Part shown: positions 44,093 through 53,059 of the stretch, in pieces
Position numbering within the stretch: the first letter of the stretch is position 1
How the letters are laid out: the number at the start of each line of letters is the position of its first letter
Assembly (NCBI GenBank): GCA_021463145.1
Contig: JAJTWZ010000021.1
Coordinates: 1 to 64,000, forward strand
DNA: 64,000 bases
Source of the DNA: Blastocatellia bacterium
GTDB taxonomy: Bacteria; Acidobacteriota; Blastocatellia; UBA7656; JADIYM01
Direction of reading: 5' to 3'
Notes under the pieces: generated by a model
The model's input: the letters and a program-made list of their open reading frames with translations, nothing else
Databases searched by the model: none
What the model was told of the DNA's origin: nothing
Translations under genes and position numbers: made by a program

Positions 44093-45163
44093 GTGACCGG
44101 GCCAGCGGATCCAATTGCAGAAGCGGCCGTGCGCCAGGGCCTCTTCTGGAAGACAGCAGTACTCGTCGTTTCCATGCTCGCGGTATGGGCATTCGGCCTC
44201 GGAGTGCTCGACCGGATGCGTCCCGACGAAGCCGGCACGTCGTTCCAGTCGTCTCCTTCCGCGCGTGTCGAGCAACGCCCTGCGCTGTTTGCGGTAACGT
44301 GGGACCGCAGTGGCACGAACGTCGGGCCAGGGACGATAGGCATTGCAACGCCGATCGCGCTCGTAGAGCCTGGCGGCGCGATTGTCTCTGCGATCGTGGC
44401 GCGCTCCGAAGACGCAGCGCGCGCGGAAGCACGCAAGTTCGCGGCGACTTACTTCAAGCCCTCAACCGGGTTGTTGCTGCTTCGTGGCGGCGCCGTTGCC
44501 GGCGAAGTCAGATTTGTCGGAGATCCGCTTCTCGATGGATTCGTTCCTGTAGTTCCGGTCGCGGGCACTGGACCGAACGATTTCGGGCCGCTCGTCGTCG
44601 AAGCGACGACGTTGCTCGCCATCAGCGACCAGCGAGCGACCTCCGAACAGTCGGGAATCCGCCCGATGCGCGACGATCACAGGAAGGCCGTAGACACAGC
44701 CGTACGGCAGGTGTTGAAGGATCGATTCCCGAGTTGCGAGATCGTCGACGAGGGCCTCGCCCGCGTCCGAGTCGCCGATCTGGACCGCGACGGCCTCGCC
44801 GAGGTGCTTGCGTCACGGTTCCTGAAGTTTCGTGGCGAGTCCGGACTCATCGAAAATGCCGTCGTGTTCCTGATCGCCGAACCGGAGCGGGTGCCGGTAG
44901 CGGGCGAAACCAGTTACCGGATTGCGTTCGCGTCGATGCGGGTCTTCGCCATCGATGGTCCTCGGCCCGACATCGTGTTCATCGATCAAGCCGACCTGAC
45001 ATCCTCGGAAGTGGACGAAGTCGTGCTGCGCTATGACGACGGCGCCACGTCGAGGTACGCCGTGCTTCGCCGGGATCAGACGGTCTGGACGCAAGCGTGC
45101 TCGACGCCGCCCGTTCGGCCGCCATCCTTACGACCGCTCGCCACCGGGAAGGCTGATGGGTGA
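44093..45163 (+). CDS. membrane-anchored protein of unknown function
   Basis: This 356-residue protein has one hydrophobic segment (about 20-42, TAVLVVSMLAVWAFGLGV) followed by a large outside domain. The C-terminal half contains VRVADLDRDGLAEVLAS, a calcium-loop-like DxDxDG run reminiscent of FG-GAP repeats, and a long beta-rich part. No enzyme motif is seen. It overlaps the end of the methyltransferase gene, which is on the other strand. Confidence 0.6.
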   Translation: MTGPADPIAEAAVRQGLFWKTAVLVVSMLAVWAFGLGVLDRMRPDEAGTSFQSSPSARVEQRPALFAVTWDRSGTNVGPGTIGIATPIALVEPGGAIVSAIVARSEDAARAEARKFAATYFKPSTGLLLLRGGAVAGEVRFVGDPLLDGFVPVVPVAGTGPNDFGPLVVEATTLLAISDQRATSEQSGIRPMRDDHRKAVDTAVRQVLKDRFPSCEIVDEGLARVRVADLDRDGLAEVLASRFLKFRGESGLIENAVVFLIAEPERVPVAGETSYRIAFASMRVFAIDGPRPDIVFIDQADLTSSEVDEVVLRYDDGATSRYAVLRRDQTVWTQACSTPPVRPPSLRPLATGKADG

Positions 45164-45919
45164 CGATTTGGGAAGCTGACGAGCTCCGGATGGCCGGGCC
45201 TGCGCGACGATCGACACACCGAACGGCAGGTTGATCCTTCGATGAAGCCGGCGTTCCACGGCGAGCAATCCCACGAGAGTTCGATTCAGCCAGGGCGGTA
45301 GCAGCTGAATCGACGTCTGGGGATGGGTCGACTTCTTGAAGAGACCCTGATGGATGCGCATCAGGAGGATCGGGAGAAACAGCGACGTGATGAAGTAGGA
45401 CGTGCGCTCCACGGCAAAGTCCGTCACCGTAAGTTTGTTCCTGAGTTCGTGAGCGGTGTAGCGGCGGCGATGCTTGAGCGCCTCGTCGTGCTCGCTCCAG
45501 AGAAAGCCGTAGGCTGGCACAGTTGCAAGGAGCAGGCCACCCGGCTTGCATACGCGACGCAACTCCTGAAGAGCCAGCAGGTCGTCGTCGGTATGCTCGA
45601 GGACGTCCATGGCCGTCACGACGTCGAACGTCGCATCTGCAAACGGAAGGCGTTCGATCTCGGCGAACGTAACGGAGTCGACGCCGCGTTTGCGGCAGAA
45701 CGCGAGCGCCTCAGGCGACATGTCGATACCTGTCGCCCTGCCGAGTTTCGAGAAGGCCGCGAGATTCGATCCCGTACCGCAGCCAACGTCCAGGATGCGG
45801 GCGTCGTTTCTGCCGCCGAGTTCCCGGCGCAGAAGCTCCACCGCGAGTTCACGGCGGGCGATGAACCACCAATAGACGTCTTCAAGGCCGAACATCGCCT
45901 CGTATTCGTGTTCGTGCAT
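45128..45919 (-). CDS. class I SAM-dependent methyltransferase
   Basis: ATG 45919 gives a 263-residue protein with the SAM-binding DVGCGTGSN (about 43-51), GIDMSPEAL (about 63-71), the VVTAMDVLEHTDDD core and PGGLLLATVPAY. The pattern is that of the UbiE/Type 11 group. A C-terminal hydrophobic stretch (SYFITSLFLPILLMRIHQ) suggests contact with a membrane or a lipid substrate. A TTG at 45967 would add 16 residues; the ATG fits better. The acceptor is unknown. Confidence 0.88.
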   Translation of the reverse strand: MHEHEYEAMFGLEDVYWWFIARRELAVELLRRELGGRNDARILDVGCGTGSNLAAFSKLGRATGIDMSPEALAFCRKRGVDSVTFAEIERLPFADATFDVVTAMDVLEHTDDDLLALQELRRVCKPGGLLLATVPAYGFLWSEHDEALKHRRRYTAHELRNKLTVTDFAVERTSYFITSLFLPILLMRIHQGLFKKSTHPQTSIQLLPPWLNRTLVGLLAVERRLHRRINLPFGVSIVAQARPSGARQLPKSSPISLPGGERS

Positions 45920-45967
45920 AGGAGTTGGCGAGTCTAGAGCGAGTCGTGGGCTCTCCGCTACTGGCAA

Positions 45968-46389
45968 GCGCCGTTTCTAAGAGCGCTGGAAGGTGTCGCG
46001 GATAGTTCTCTCGAAACAATCCGGCGATGATGTCTGTCGGCGAGGGTTCGGCCGCTGGGGCGGCCGCGGTTGATCCGTTGAGGAAATCGGGGTTGGCGGC
46101 GAGCGAAATCTGTCGCCGCGACCTCGGATCCGGACACCAACTCGTCCCGGCCCTCGAGCGCTCCAGAGCCGCGGAAGTTATGGTCGAACTGCCGCTCCGC
46201 GGAAAGTTGTGCGAAGGCGGCTGCGGGCACGCGGCGCTACGTGGCCAGACCGGGCGACAAGCCGGACGCACCGTCCACGGCACGGCGAGGGTCGCAGCAG
46301 CCAGTTGCGATACCCACCGCTCGCCGTGCCCCCGCTAACAATTGTTTCCTGTACGCACTCGTCATCCTGTGATTGACTCCGCGGTTCAC
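45968..46389. other. 422-bp gene-free stretch before the his operon
   Basis: I see no gene I can support. Several frames are open because of high GC content but none resembles a protein family. The region must hold the his operon promoter; no clear hexamers were recognised. Confidence 0.4.
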
Positions 46390-47532
46390 ATGAAACCGGG
46401 CCGTCCAATCGATCTCTCCACCGTGCCGCCAGGCGTTCAGTACTTCCTGGACGACGAAGTAGCCTTACGGCGTTCGATCGAGCGAGACGTTGTTGGCGTT
46501 TTTTCAGGCTGGGGCTACACCGAGATCGACCTCCCGATATTCGACGCCTACGACCTGTTCGCCCTCGGGATGGGCGATGAGGTAGCTTCACGGACGTATC
46601 GCTTCACCGCCCGCGACGGCACAACTGTCGCGCTCAGGCCCGACCTTACCTCGCTGGTCGCGCGTACCGTCGCTACGCGGCTCAGGGCAAGGCAAAGACC
46701 GCTTCGACTCGCCTACACGGGCGAGGTCTTTCGGGCCGACGAGCCGCGGCGCGGACGGCAACACGAGTTCCATCAACTAGGTATCGAACACGTCGGCTGG
46801 GCGAGCCCCGAGTCCGACATCGAGATCCTCCTGGTCGCCCTCGAGGCTCTCACCGTCCTTGGACTCGACGATGCCCGGGTGGTAGTCGGCCACGCCGGGT
46901 TCTTTCGCGGTATCGTCGAACGGCTCGGACTCGCACAGGAAGCCGTCGCAGAACTCCGGACCCTTGTAGACCGCCGACAGTCCGCCGCCGTCGAGCGGTT
47001 TCTCGCGCCGTTCGCTTCCGCCGGTGAGTGCGCCGCATTTGCGCGGCTGATCACTCTCGCCGGTGGCATGTGCGTCGTGGACGACGCCAGGGCGCTCGTG
47101 ACAAATCCGCGATCTGCTGCCTCGCTCGGCGAACTGACCGCCATCTTGACGACACTCGGCGAACTCGGGCTCGAGCGCTGCATTTCGGTCGACCTTGGAG
47201 ATGTGGCGGGACTCGGCTACTACACCGGAATGATGTTCTCGATCTACGTCCCGGGTTGGGGACTGCCGCTCGGCAGCGGCGGCCGGTACGACGGACTGCT
47301 CGCGAAATTCGGCTCGGATGAGCCGGCCGTCGGGTTCTCGCTATCTCTCGACTGGCTCGCAGGCGCGATAGCGGCACGCGGACTGGACGCGTCGCGGCGA
47401 CGGACTCCCGTGTCGGTCGTACTGGAGGCGGGCAGCGAACTCGGCCGGCTCTTCGCCGATGCCAAGCGGCTTAGAAACGAAGGCCGTCCGGTCTGCATCG
47501 TCCCCGCAAAGGCGGAGGAGCCGGCGACGTGA
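46390..47532 (+). CDS. hisZ: ATP phosphoribosyltransferase regulatory subunit HisZ
   Basis: This 380-residue protein resembles a histidyl-tRNA synthetase catalytic core without its anticodon domain. It has a class II motif 2-like RADEPRRGRQHEFHQLGIEH (about 119-138), a YYTGMMFSIYVPGWGLPLGS run and GGRYDGLL. HisZ binds short HisG and makes it active and histidine-sensitive in the first step of histidine synthesis. The following gene is the short HisG, so this is HisZ and not HisS. Its stop overlaps the HisG start. Confidence 0.9.
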   Translation: MKPGRPIDLSTVPPGVQYFLDDEVALRRSIERDVVGVFSGWGYTEIDLPIFDAYDLFALGMGDEVASRTYRFTARDGTTVALRPDLTSLVARTVATRLRARQRPLRLAYTGEVFRADEPRRGRQHEFHQLGIEHVGWASPESDIEILLVALEALTVLGLDDARVVVGHAGFFRGIVERLGLAQEAVAELRTLVDRRQSAAVERFLAPFASAGECAAFARLITLAGGMCVVDDARALVTNPRSAASLGELTAILTTLGELGLERCISVDLGDVAGLGYYTGMMFSIYVPGWGLPLGSGGRYDGLLAKFGSDEPAVGFSLSLDWLAGAIAARGLDASRRRTPVSVVLEAGSELGRLFADAKRLRNEGRPVCIVPAKAEEPAT

Positions 47533-48152
47533 GCCTTACGATCGCGCTTGCAAAGGGACGGTTGCAGGACGAGACGCTTGCTCGTCTGGAACGCGGCGGA
47601 GTGCGGATCGACCGCGAACTGCTCGAAAGCCGCCGGCTGAGGCTTGCCGACACGTCCGGGCAGTACGAGTTGCTGCTCGTCAAACCCGCGGACGTACCTG
47701 TCTACGTCGAGTACGGCGTGGCAGATGCCGGCGTATGCGGTTCCGACGTCCTCGCCGAGCACGACGCGGACGTACACGAACCGCTCGACCTTGGGTACGG
47801 GCGGTGCCGTCTCGCCGTCGCGGCCCCAGTCGAGACGTCAGGAAACGATTACGGGCACGTATCTACCCTCCGCGTGGCGACGAAATATCCGCGAGTTGCC
47901 GGTTCCTACTTCCGCCACCTTGGGGTTCCCGTCGAACTGATCGTGCTTTCGGGCTCGGTCGAGCTCGCGCCGCTGACCGGGCTCGCCGAGCGCATCGTGG
48001 ACCTCGTGGAGTCCGGACGGACGCTCGAGGAGAACGGGCTTGCGATGACCGACGTCATTGCCGAGGTGAGCGCGCGACTTATCGTCAACCGTGCAAGCTA
48101 CCAGCTCAAGCGGGCCGCCGTTGCCGGCCTTGTGGCCATTCTCGCAGGCTGA
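47529..48152 (+). CDS. hisG: ATP phosphoribosyltransferase, short form
   Basis: This 207-residue enzyme joins ATP and PRPP in the first step of histidine synthesis. It has LTIALAKGRLQDETLARLER at the start, VEYGVADAGVCGSDVLAEH around 57-75 and the PRPP-binding LVESGRTLEENGL around 159. The length is that of the short form, which lacks the regulatory C-terminal domain and needs HisZ. It starts with GTG four bases before the end of hisZ. Confidence 0.95.
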   Translation: MSLTIALAKGRLQDETLARLERGGVRIDRELLESRRLRLADTSGQYELLLVKPADVPVYVEYGVADAGVCGSDVLAEHDADVHEPLDLGYGRCRLAVAAPVETSGNDYGHVSTLRVATKYPRVAGSYFRHLGVPVELIVLSGSVELAPLTGLAERIVDLVESGRTLEENGLAMTDVIAEVSARLIVNRASYQLKRAAVAGLVAILAG

Positions 48153-48158
48153 TCGGTG

Positions 48159-49457
48159 ATGATCGAGATCGTCAGGTACAACGGAAACGTCCGCGAGCCC
48201 AGGTTGGCGAGCATCATATCGCGCCAGCTCGGCGGCAGCCCCGAAGCGCTCTCGGCCGTCGCGGCGATCGTCGAAGACGTGCGTGTGCGCGGCGATGCGG
48301 CGTTGCTGGATGCGACCGAACGGTTCGATGGAATCAGGCTGGCGGCCGGGTCGCTCCGATTCGATATGGGCAGTGCGCACGAGCTTGCGGCTCGAGTATC
48401 GCCGGATCTCGCCTCGGCGCTGCGTACCGCCATCGTCAACGTCCGGGCATTCCACGAATGCCAGAGGGAAGCATCGTGGGAGATCGAGGGCGAAAACGGC
48501 GTAGTGCTCGGCCAGCGGATCGGGCCGATCGACCGCGCCGGACTCTACGTTCCCGGAGGCCGTGCCGCGTATCCGTCGTCGCTCATCATGAACGCCGTGC
48601 CGGCGCAGGTGGCGGGCGTCGGCCGAATCGTTGCCGTGACACCGCCGAATACGCTCGTTGAGAACCCGGCGCTTTCGTTCGTGCTGCTCGAGCTCGGAAT
48701 CGACGAAGTCTACTGCGTTGGCGGCGCTCAGGCCGTCGCCGCACTTGCATTCGGGACGGAAACGATTCCGAAGGTCGACAAGATAGTCGGTCCCGGCAAT
48801 CTCTACGTGGCGCTCGCGAAAAAACTCGTGTTCGGAACGGTTGGCATCGATTCGATCGCCGGCCCAAGCGAGATCGTGGTGCTGGCCGACGAGACGGCGA
48901 ACCCGCGCTGGGTGGCCGCCGATATGCTTTCGCAGGCCGAGCATGACGAGGAGGCTTCGGCAATCTGCATTACGGCGGACGCTTCGCTTGCCGAAGCCGT
49001 CGCGCGCGAGGTCGCTGTCCAGTGCCCATTGCTGCCACGGGCCGGAATTGCAACGGCGTCGCTTTCCCGTTACGGCGCGATTTTTGTCGTCGACGATCTC
49101 GAGGCGGGGTGCGAACTGGCGAATTTTCTCGCGCCCGAGCACCTCGAAATCGTAGTGCGCGACATCGACGCCGCGGCGAAGCGTATCCGGCACGCCGGCG
49201 CGCTCTTCCTCGGTCCGTACTCGGCTGAAGTCGTCGGGGATTACGGCGCCGGACCGAATCACGTACTGCCGACGGGCGGCACCGCCAGGTTCATGTCTCC
49301 GCTCGGCGTCTACGACTTCGTCAAGCGGACGTCGGTGATCCGTTACACCCGTGGACGTCTCGAGTCAGAAGGTCCCGGCATCGTCGAGATCGCCGAGGCG
49401 GAGGGGCTTCGCGCTCACGCGACGGCGGTGACGATACGGATGGAACCCTCAACGTGA
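48159..49457 (+). CDS. hisD: histidinol dehydrogenase
   Basis: This 432-residue enzyme performs the last two oxidations to histidine with NAD. The family runs are clear: GRAAYPSSLIMNAVPAQVAG, VDKIVGPGNLYVALAKKLVF, GPSEIVVLADETANPRWVAA with the DxLSQAEHDEEA zinc and catalytic region, and GPNHVLPTGGTARFMSPL. GTG 48156 is an equally possible start. The stop touches the start of hisC. Confidence 0.96.
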   Translation: MIEIVRYNGNVREPRLASIISRQLGGSPEALSAVAAIVEDVRVRGDAALLDATERFDGIRLAAGSLRFDMGSAHELAARVSPDLASALRTAIVNVRAFHECQREASWEIEGENGVVLGQRIGPIDRAGLYVPGGRAAYPSSLIMNAVPAQVAGVGRIVAVTPPNTLVENPALSFVLLELGIDEVYCVGGAQAVAALAFGTETIPKVDKIVGPGNLYVALAKKLVFGTVGIDSIAGPSEIVVLADETANPRWVAADMLSQAEHDEEASAICITADASLAEAVAREVAVQCPLLPRAGIATASLSRYGAIFVVDDLEAGCELANFLAPEHLEIVVRDIDAAAKRIRHAGALFLGPYSAEVVGDYGAGPNHVLPTGGTARFMSPLGVYDFVKRTSVIRYTRGRLESEGPGIVEIAEAEGLRAHATAVTIRMEPST

Positions 49458-50566
49458 TGGCAAAGTTCGACCCGATAACGAAGATCAAACCCGTCGTCCG
49501 GGCGCTTTCGGCTTACACCCTCGATCCGATCGAAACGCCGATCAAGATCAACCAGAACGAGAACCCGTACGACTTGCCCGAACCCATCAAGCGGGAGGTC
49601 GAAGAGCGCGTCAGGTCGCGGGCGTGGTCCAGATACCCGGCGTTCGTGCCCTCAACCTTGCTCGAGCGGCTCGCGGCGTTCTCGGGCTGGCGGGCGGACG
49701 GGATTCTTGCGGGTAACGGATCGAACGAGCTCATACAGGCGCTCTTGATGGTGACAGTTGGTCCGGGGACTCGCGTCCTGCTGGTAGAGCCGACGTTCAC
49801 GCTATACCGGCTGCAGGCGTCCGCGCTTGGCGGGGACGTCCGCTCCGTGGCGCTCGATGCGCAGCTGTCGTTCGATACGGAGGCCGTCGAAACCGCGGCG
49901 ATCAGCGGTGCAGCCGACGTGGTGGTTCTGTGTTCGCCCAACAATCCAACGGGGTGCGTGTACGGCCTCGAGGCGCTCGAGAGGCTTCTCGAGCGCTTCG
50001 ACGGCCTGGTCGTGGTTGACGAGGCGTACCGCGACTTTTCCGGTCAGGACGCGGCCAGGCTGCTGCCGCGTTACCGAAATCTCGTGCTCCTGCGCACCTT
50101 TTCGAAGGCGATGGCGATGGGCGGAATGCGCGTCGGCTACATGCTTGCGGACCCGGCCGTCGCGGTTGAAGTGGCGAAGGCGAAGCTGCCGTACAACCTC
50201 AACATCGTTTCGATGGCGGCAGCCGAGGTAGCAATCGAGCGCCACGACGACCTGCTGCGGCCGATCGTCGAGTCGATCGTCCTCGAGCGGGAACGCCTGA
50301 TCGTCGAGATCGGGACGATCGACGGCCTCGAGCCTTTTCCGTCGTCGGCGAACTTCTTCCTGGTGCGCTGCTCGAAAATTCCCCCGGCCGACCTGTTCGC
50401 CAGGCTCGTGGCCGACGGAATACTGGTTCGCGACGTCAGCCGTTACCCGATGCTCGCCGACTTCCTGCGCATCACCGTCGGCACCCCCGAGGAAAACGAC
50501 TCGCTTCTTCGTTCTCTCCGTTCGGCGATGTCAGACCGGAACCGGGAACGCTGGCGCTCGCTGTAG
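49457..50566 (+). CDS. hisC: histidinol-phosphate aminotransferase
   Basis: This 369-residue PLP-dependent transaminase converts imidazole-acetol phosphate to histidinol phosphate. It has KINQNENPYDLPEPIKREVE near the start, CSPNNPTGCVYGLEALERLL, VVDEAYRDFSG, and the PLP lysine in RTFSKAMAMGGMRVGYM. HisC-like enzymes also act on phenylalanine or tyrosine in some species. It is the last gene of hisZGDC; the remaining his genes lie elsewhere. Confidence 0.95.
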   Translation: MAKFDPITKIKPVVRALSAYTLDPIETPIKINQNENPYDLPEPIKREVEERVRSRAWSRYPAFVPSTLLERLAAFSGWRADGILAGNGSNELIQALLMVTVGPGTRVLLVEPTFTLYRLQASALGGDVRSVALDAQLSFDTEAVETAAISGAADVVVLCSPNNPTGCVYGLEALERLLERFDGLVVVDEAYRDFSGQDAARLLPRYRNLVLLRTFSKAMAMGGMRVGYMLADPAVAVEVAKAKLPYNLNIVSMAAAEVAIERHDDLLRPIVESIVLERERLIVEIGTIDGLEPFPSSANFFLVRCSKIPPADLFARLVADGILVRDVSRYPMLADFLRITVGTPEENDSLLRSLRSAMSDRNRERWRSL

Positions 50567-50961
50567 AACTACCGGGGACAGCCAGGTCGCCGGTGACAGT
50601 CCTGCTTCCCGACAGCTGAAGTTGATTGTGCTTCTCGCCACATACTTCTTCCGAGCCGAAGTGAGGCCACCGTCAAGATCCGCAGGGGGTAAAAGTTCTT
50701 TGACTCTCCGTGCGGGCCTCAGTCAACGGCCTTTCGCGGCAGCAAGCTTGCCTCCGGCAATAGGCAGCTTGGGTGTTGTCAGATCCGGACGAGATGGGCG
50801 CCCCCAACTCGGAGCAGAAGTCCCCGCAAGTCGCTGAGCATCCAGATGTTACCGCGAAGGAAGACTGTCCCCGGTAATTGACCCCGGTAATTGAATGGGA
50901 TCCTTGACGCGTCGGCCGTCATCGACTTAACGTGACTATGTTGGTCATCCCAGGAGGCTCC
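50567..50961. repeat. approximately 325-bp element bounded by inverted GGGGACAG tags
   Basis: ACCGGGGACAGCC at 50570 and GGAAGACTGTCCCCGGT at 50862 are inverted relative to each other and frame a gene-free region. Inside, 50684-50712 resembles 167-195 near the left end of the window. The outer tags look like those that flank IS200-like REP-associated transposase genes; none is present here, so it may be a non-autonomous remnant. Confidence 0.5.
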
Positions 50962-51246
50962 ATGCAGTCCGTCACGATTGCCGAACTCAAGTCGAACCTG
51001 AGCAGCTACCTGCGGCGTGTCCGCTCCGGAGAGGAGATTCTTGTTTGCGACCGGTCCGTTCCCATCGGGAAAATCGTCCCGCTCGCGCGAGGGGAGAGCA
51101 TCGGCGCCGAAGAGATGGAGCTCGCCGCGGCCGGAGTCCTCAAACTGCCGGACGTCGCGCATACCGACTTGAAGCGCTCCGGCCGCGGTGCACGCATCGC
51201 ATCGACTGTCGTCCTCGATGCACTCGACCACGATCGGGATGAGTAG
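50962..51246 (+). CDS. Phd/YefM-type antitoxin
   Basis: ATG 50962 with AGGAGG seven bases upstream gives a 94-residue protein. The N-terminal half is the Phd-like DNA-binding fold (MQSVTIAELKSNLSSYLRRV, then RSGEEILVCDRSVPIGKIVP). The charged C-terminus is the expected toxin-binding tail. It precedes a frameshifted PIN-domain toxin gene, with which its stop overlaps. Confidence 0.9.
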   Translation: MQSVTIAELKSNLSSYLRRVRSGEEILVCDRSVPIGKIVPLARGESIGAEEMELAAAGVLKLPDVAHTDLKRSGRGARIASTVVLDALDHDRDE

Positions 51247-51681
51247 CGATCCGGCATTCTGGGACGCGAGCGGCATCGTCATGCTGTGCCTGGCACAGAG
51301 GGAAGCGGCCCGGGCGAAGCGGCTTCGCCGGTACGCTTCGCACCTCGTGGTCTAGGGGGGGCGGCCGTCGAGGCTACGAGCGCGTTCGAGAGAGTACGTC
51401 GCGACGGTACCGCACCAGCCGGCGAGTGCGACCGGGCTCTGGCGAGACTCGCCGATCTGAGCCGTACGTGGATCGAAGTTCAGCCCGTTGAGCGGGTGCG
51501 CGACTTCGTCAGGGATCTTCTCGGAGAACATTCCCTGCGAGCCGGCGACGCGCTCCAACTGGCGGCGGCACTCGTATGGACACGGGGACGCCCGCGCAAC
51601 CGCGTCTTCGTCACGTTCGATGACCGACTCGGCCGTGTCGCCGAATCGCTCGGCTTTATCGTGCTTCCCGCCGGGCGCTGA
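51239..51681 (+). pseudogene. frameshifted PIN-domain (VapC-like) toxin
   Basis: ATG 51239 overlaps the antitoxin stop. The first frame gives a VapC-like start (FWDASGIVMLCLAQREAARA) with its first catalytic aspartate, then a TAG at 51353 beside a run of seven G (51355-51361). A second frame resumes AAVEATSAFERV and continues to the end with the family's LRAGDALQLAAALVWTRG and VTFDDRLGRVAESLGF. The product would be active only if the frame were restored. A slippage-prone G-run suggests either recent inactivation or phase variation. Confidence 0.75.
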
Positions 51682-52056
51682 GCCCGATCTCAACAAGGGC
51701 TCCATCTGTTCCACGAGCACCTGACGGCAAGGCATTTCGGCACGGGGCACTCAGGCCGAACGTCGACGAGACGTGTACCTCGACCCTGTTTGACGCGCTG
51801 TAAACCTCCACGTTCACAGCAGTTCGAGGAAAGTAAGGCTGTCCCCGGACACTTCCCCGGACACTTCCGGGAAAGACCGGCGGCGGGTCGCCTGTGCGCC
51901 GGACCGCTCCGGGTCGCACGGCCGGCACGTCGGTCGCACTCCGGGTACGACGGCCGGGAGGTGCCTGTGCGGCGGAACGTTCCCGGTCGTACGGCCGGCC
52001 CGTAGCGACCCGTTGGACGGGCAATTCGACGGCGTCGATGCAATCGCGCCCGGGTT
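51682..52056. repeat. gene-free region with GGGGACAG-type and GC-rich degenerate repeats
   Basis: AGTAAGGCTGTCCCCGGAC at about 51831 belongs to the dispersed tag family, and ACTTCCCCGGACACTTCC follows. Further right, three imperfect copies of a CGGGTCGCACGGCCGG-like unit lie within 100 bases. I see no gene. Confidence 0.4.
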
Positions 52057-52941
52057 CTATCTCTCCGCGTCGATCCTGGCCAGCCGCTCACGCAGGAAGG
52101 CGATCAACTCCGGGCCCAGATCGGGCCGCTTGAGCGCGAAATCGAACGTCGCGAGCAGGTAGCCGAGCTTGTCGCCACCGTCGTGTCGCGTACCTTCGAG
52201 CACGCGAGCATACATCGGACGTTCGCCGAGGAGTCGCTGCATACCGTCCGTCAACTGAATTTCGCCCCGCGTATCGGCGCCCGTAGCTTCCAAATGGGCA
52301 AATATATCCGGCGTCAGCACATAACGGCCAACAATTGCCAGATTCGACGGAGCTTCCTCGAACTTCGGCTTCTCGACCATTTTAGTGATCTTGAAGACTC
52401 CGGGTTCGACCTCTTCGCCCGCCGCCACTCCGAACCGGGATATCTCGGGCCCGTCGATAGGAATGACGCCAATGACCGGGGCCTCGTATCGCTCGGCCAC
52501 TTCGGCGAGCTGCGCGACCGCCGGTTTTTCAGAATCGACGATGTCGTCAGGAAGAATCACCGCGAACGGTTCGTCGCCCACGAGCCGCTTGGTAACGAGC
52601 ACGGCGTGGCCGAGTCCGAGGGGCCGCTTCTGGCGGATATAGGCGATCGATGCGAGGTCGGCGACCGATCGCGCCAGTTCGAGCAACTCGGTCTTGTTGC
52701 GATCCTCCAGGGTTCGCTCCAACTCGTAGGAAACGTCGAAGTGGTCCTCCATCGGCGACTTGTCGCGTCCGGTGACGATGACGAGTTGGGTGCAGCCGCT
52801 CGCGATCGCTTCCTCGACCGTGTACTGAATGAGGGGCTTGTCGACGAGGTTCAGCATCTCCTTCGGCATCGACTTGGTCGCCGGAAGGAATCGTGTGCCG
52901 AGACCGGCAGCAGGAAATACGGCCTTTCTGATTCGTTTCAT
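52057..52941 (-). CDS. galU: UTP-glucose-1-phosphate uridylyltransferase
   Basis: This 294-residue enzyme makes UDP-glucose for polysaccharide and lipid glycosylation. Motifs are AGLGTRFLPATKSMPKEML at the N-terminus, with the UTP-binding glycines and catalytic arginine, QKRPLGLGHAVLVTK around 110-124, VILPDDIV and KMVEKPKFEEAPSNLAIVGR. ATG 52941 gives the usual GalU length. Confidence 0.95.
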   Translation of the reverse strand: MKRIRKAVFPAAGLGTRFLPATKSMPKEMLNLVDKPLIQYTVEEAIASGCTQLVIVTGRDKSPMEDHFDVSYELERTLEDRNKTELLELARSVADLASIAYIRQKRPLGLGHAVLVTKRLVGDEPFAVILPDDIVDSEKPAVAQLAEVAERYEAPVIGVIPIDGPEISRFGVAAGEEVEPGVFKITKMVEKPKFEEAPSNLAIVGRYVLTPDIFAHLEATGADTRGEIQLTDGMQRLLGERPMYARVLEGTRHDGGDKLGYLLATFDFALKRPDLGPELIAFLRERLARIDAER

Positions 52942-53059
52942 TCTGAGACGGGTCGGTGGTAACCGCACTCCTTACGCTTGCAATTGGTCTCGTGGTACGG
53001 TTTGCGGCCGGTTCGCGAGCGAGCCGCAACTTCTACCACGGCCTCGAGGAAGTCACCAA

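Noticed and set aside
46390-47532. Histidyl-tRNA synthetase
   Set aside because: The anticodon domain is absent, the length is short, and the neighbour is short-form hisG, so HisZ fits better.
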